64,000 nt of DNA, from positions 8,395,455 through 8,459,454 of the forward strand of contig NC_037265.1 of NCBI RefSeq assembly GCF_000002425.4, read 5' to 3'. Origin of the DNA: Physcomitrium patens (lineage: Eukaryota > Streptophyta > Bryopsida > Funariales > Funariaceae). Made by a program: the position numbers and the translations under genes. Of the stretch, positions 62,585 through 64,000 are shown piece by piece (within the stretch, counting starts at the first letter, position 1; each line of letters starts with the position of its first letter). A model generated the notes under the pieces. It was not told where the DNA came from. It searched no databases and worked only from the letters and a program-made list of their open reading frames with translations.

Positions 62585-64000
62585 CTAATTACTCTATAAT
62601 GTCACAAAGGCTAGTGATCTTGGTTGGCATTGACAACCTAAAATAGGATAATAAAGAATCAAATCCAAGAGGCTTTTGCATTGCTATGAATGTATATGAC
62701 ACAAATGCCAATCTTTTTTTGGCCAGCTTGGTATTTCTTTGCTTATAACCACTATTGTGAATAACTATTTTCTTAGTTGCTTTTGGCCTTAGACTTACAA
62801 CCAATTCTTTTCTTAAATTTCCAATAAGCTTGTAAAAGAAAAATTTTAAAAATTAATTTTTCTAAATTATTAATTAGAATAAATATCAATTTTAAAAATT
62901 TATATATATTCATTCACTAATTTAGAATTCTTTTCTGATAGTCTTAAAGTAGAGGCCTAAATAATATGTTTTAAACTTTATAAACAAATATAAAATAGAT
63001 AAAATAATTGAAGTATCTTTTATATTATTTAATTTAATTAATTTTTTTATAATATTTATTTTTATATAAAACTAAATTAATTATATGTAATTGAAATAAA
63101 TACTGCTACATTCTAGGAATATAAAACATAAATCTTAGAATTTTTTTATATAAAAATAATATTTATAATTATTATTATTATTTTTTTTCAATTAAAATAA
63201 AAAAAATAATTATTTGTGTATATATGAATGTATGTGTATTGATTTATGTTTATAGATTTATATTATCTTTATTTCTTTATTTCTTTTTATAAATATTTTT
63301 GATTGTACATTTACCTCAAAAAAACTTATAAGCCATTCTTTTACAAAAATTAATACAATCTTATTCAGATATAATTTTAAGTTAATAGAATTAAATTTAT
63401 CAAAGAATTATGTCACAAAAACATTTTATTCAATCGTATCAATCACAATCATATCAACTTCTAATTAATAATCTTATAGTTTTAAAAAATACTATTTTAT
63501 ATATATTAAATATAACAAAAATAATGGATTTGAACCAATTATAAGGTTTTTGAAGAAAATTTAATCTTAATTTGCAAAGCATTTTAAAAAATTCTTTTCA
63601 AAAATACTAAACAATCACAAGAAGAAGTAGACTCTTACAATCATGCTCAAATTTTATAGCATTTAAGTTTAATCTTGTAAAAAAGACATATTGAGTATTA
63701 AAAAAAATCCAAAATATTAAGTATATTGTTTTTTCAATATATTTATGAAAGATTGTGGATCATAAATAGTAATTGATATTTTAATTTAAAAAATTAATAG
63801 TAAAATTATTTATACTAAGCAATTAGTAGAATATCTAAAATAATATTCATGATTTTAAAATATGGATGTTGAAAGAAAATATAATAAATGGCTTGTAATT
63901 TTTTAATTTTAATTGGTCAAATGGTTTTTTTTATTCAGATTTGTTTAAAAAAGTAAACCTTTACAGTAGAAAATAATAAAAAAAATAATTTATATGGCTA
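61719..64000. other. AT-rich stretch, no gene seen
   Basis: TA run at about 62550-62580. Short minus-strand frame 62589-62804 unrecognised. No LTR recognised. Confidence 0.45.

Overview
The window looks like nuclear DNA of a land plant. It is gene-poor and very AT-rich, carries introns with GT-AG borders, and is dominated by chromodomain Ty3/gypsy retrotransposons (chromoviruses). The host genes (a DMP/DUF679 membrane protein, a mitochondrial F1 delta' subunit and a remorin) are plant genes. A carboxypeptidase Q-type peptidase and the low GC suggest an early-diverging lineage such as a moss, but this is an inference and no species is claimed.

Layout. 1-404 is AT-rich flank. 405-22973 is a three-level nest. 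Element A (405-22973, + strand, heavily decayed) was hit in its 3' LTR by element C (6415-22832, - strand, decayed). C was then hit by a 1.3-kb repeat (E1, 6940-8240), by a 2.8-kb unclassified insertion (about 12015-14806), and last by element H (16254-22626, + strand). H is nearly complete, with 552-bp LTRs differing at 7 positions and a perfect CTTGT target duplication. 25-27 kb holds the DMP gene (+). 28.3-31 kb holds the carboxypeptidase Q-like gene (-). 31784-32342 is a solo LTR. 34.9-35.9 kb holds the two-exon ATP synthase delta' gene (-). 39.9-44 kb has head-to-head LTRs and a relic of a second chromovirus lineage (G), itself split by a 1249-bp solo LTR. 44278-46496 is another solo LTR, split by a second copy of the E repeat that carries telomere-like CCCTAAA-type arrays. 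47424-53833 is element B, a decayed sister of C. 57.6-60.5 kb holds the remorin gene (-). The rest is AT-rich sequence in which I see no gene.

Main observations. (1) A/H/B/C-type elements carry a third ORF between pol and the 3' LTR (140 aa in H). Its remnants are in all four copies and I do not recognise its family. (2) Just after the 5' LTR these elements carry TTGACAAGAGT(G). This is the exact complement of the LTR bases lying where the TATA box predicts the transcript to start, which is the arrangement of Tf1-type self-priming rather than tRNA priming. (3) gag and pol overlap in a -1 frame arrangement kept in old copies. (4) The peptidase gene contains an 87-nt in-frame GT-AG segment that looks like an exitron. 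The retrotransposons are silent relics: H has four nonsense changes consistent with C-to-T/G-to-A decay.
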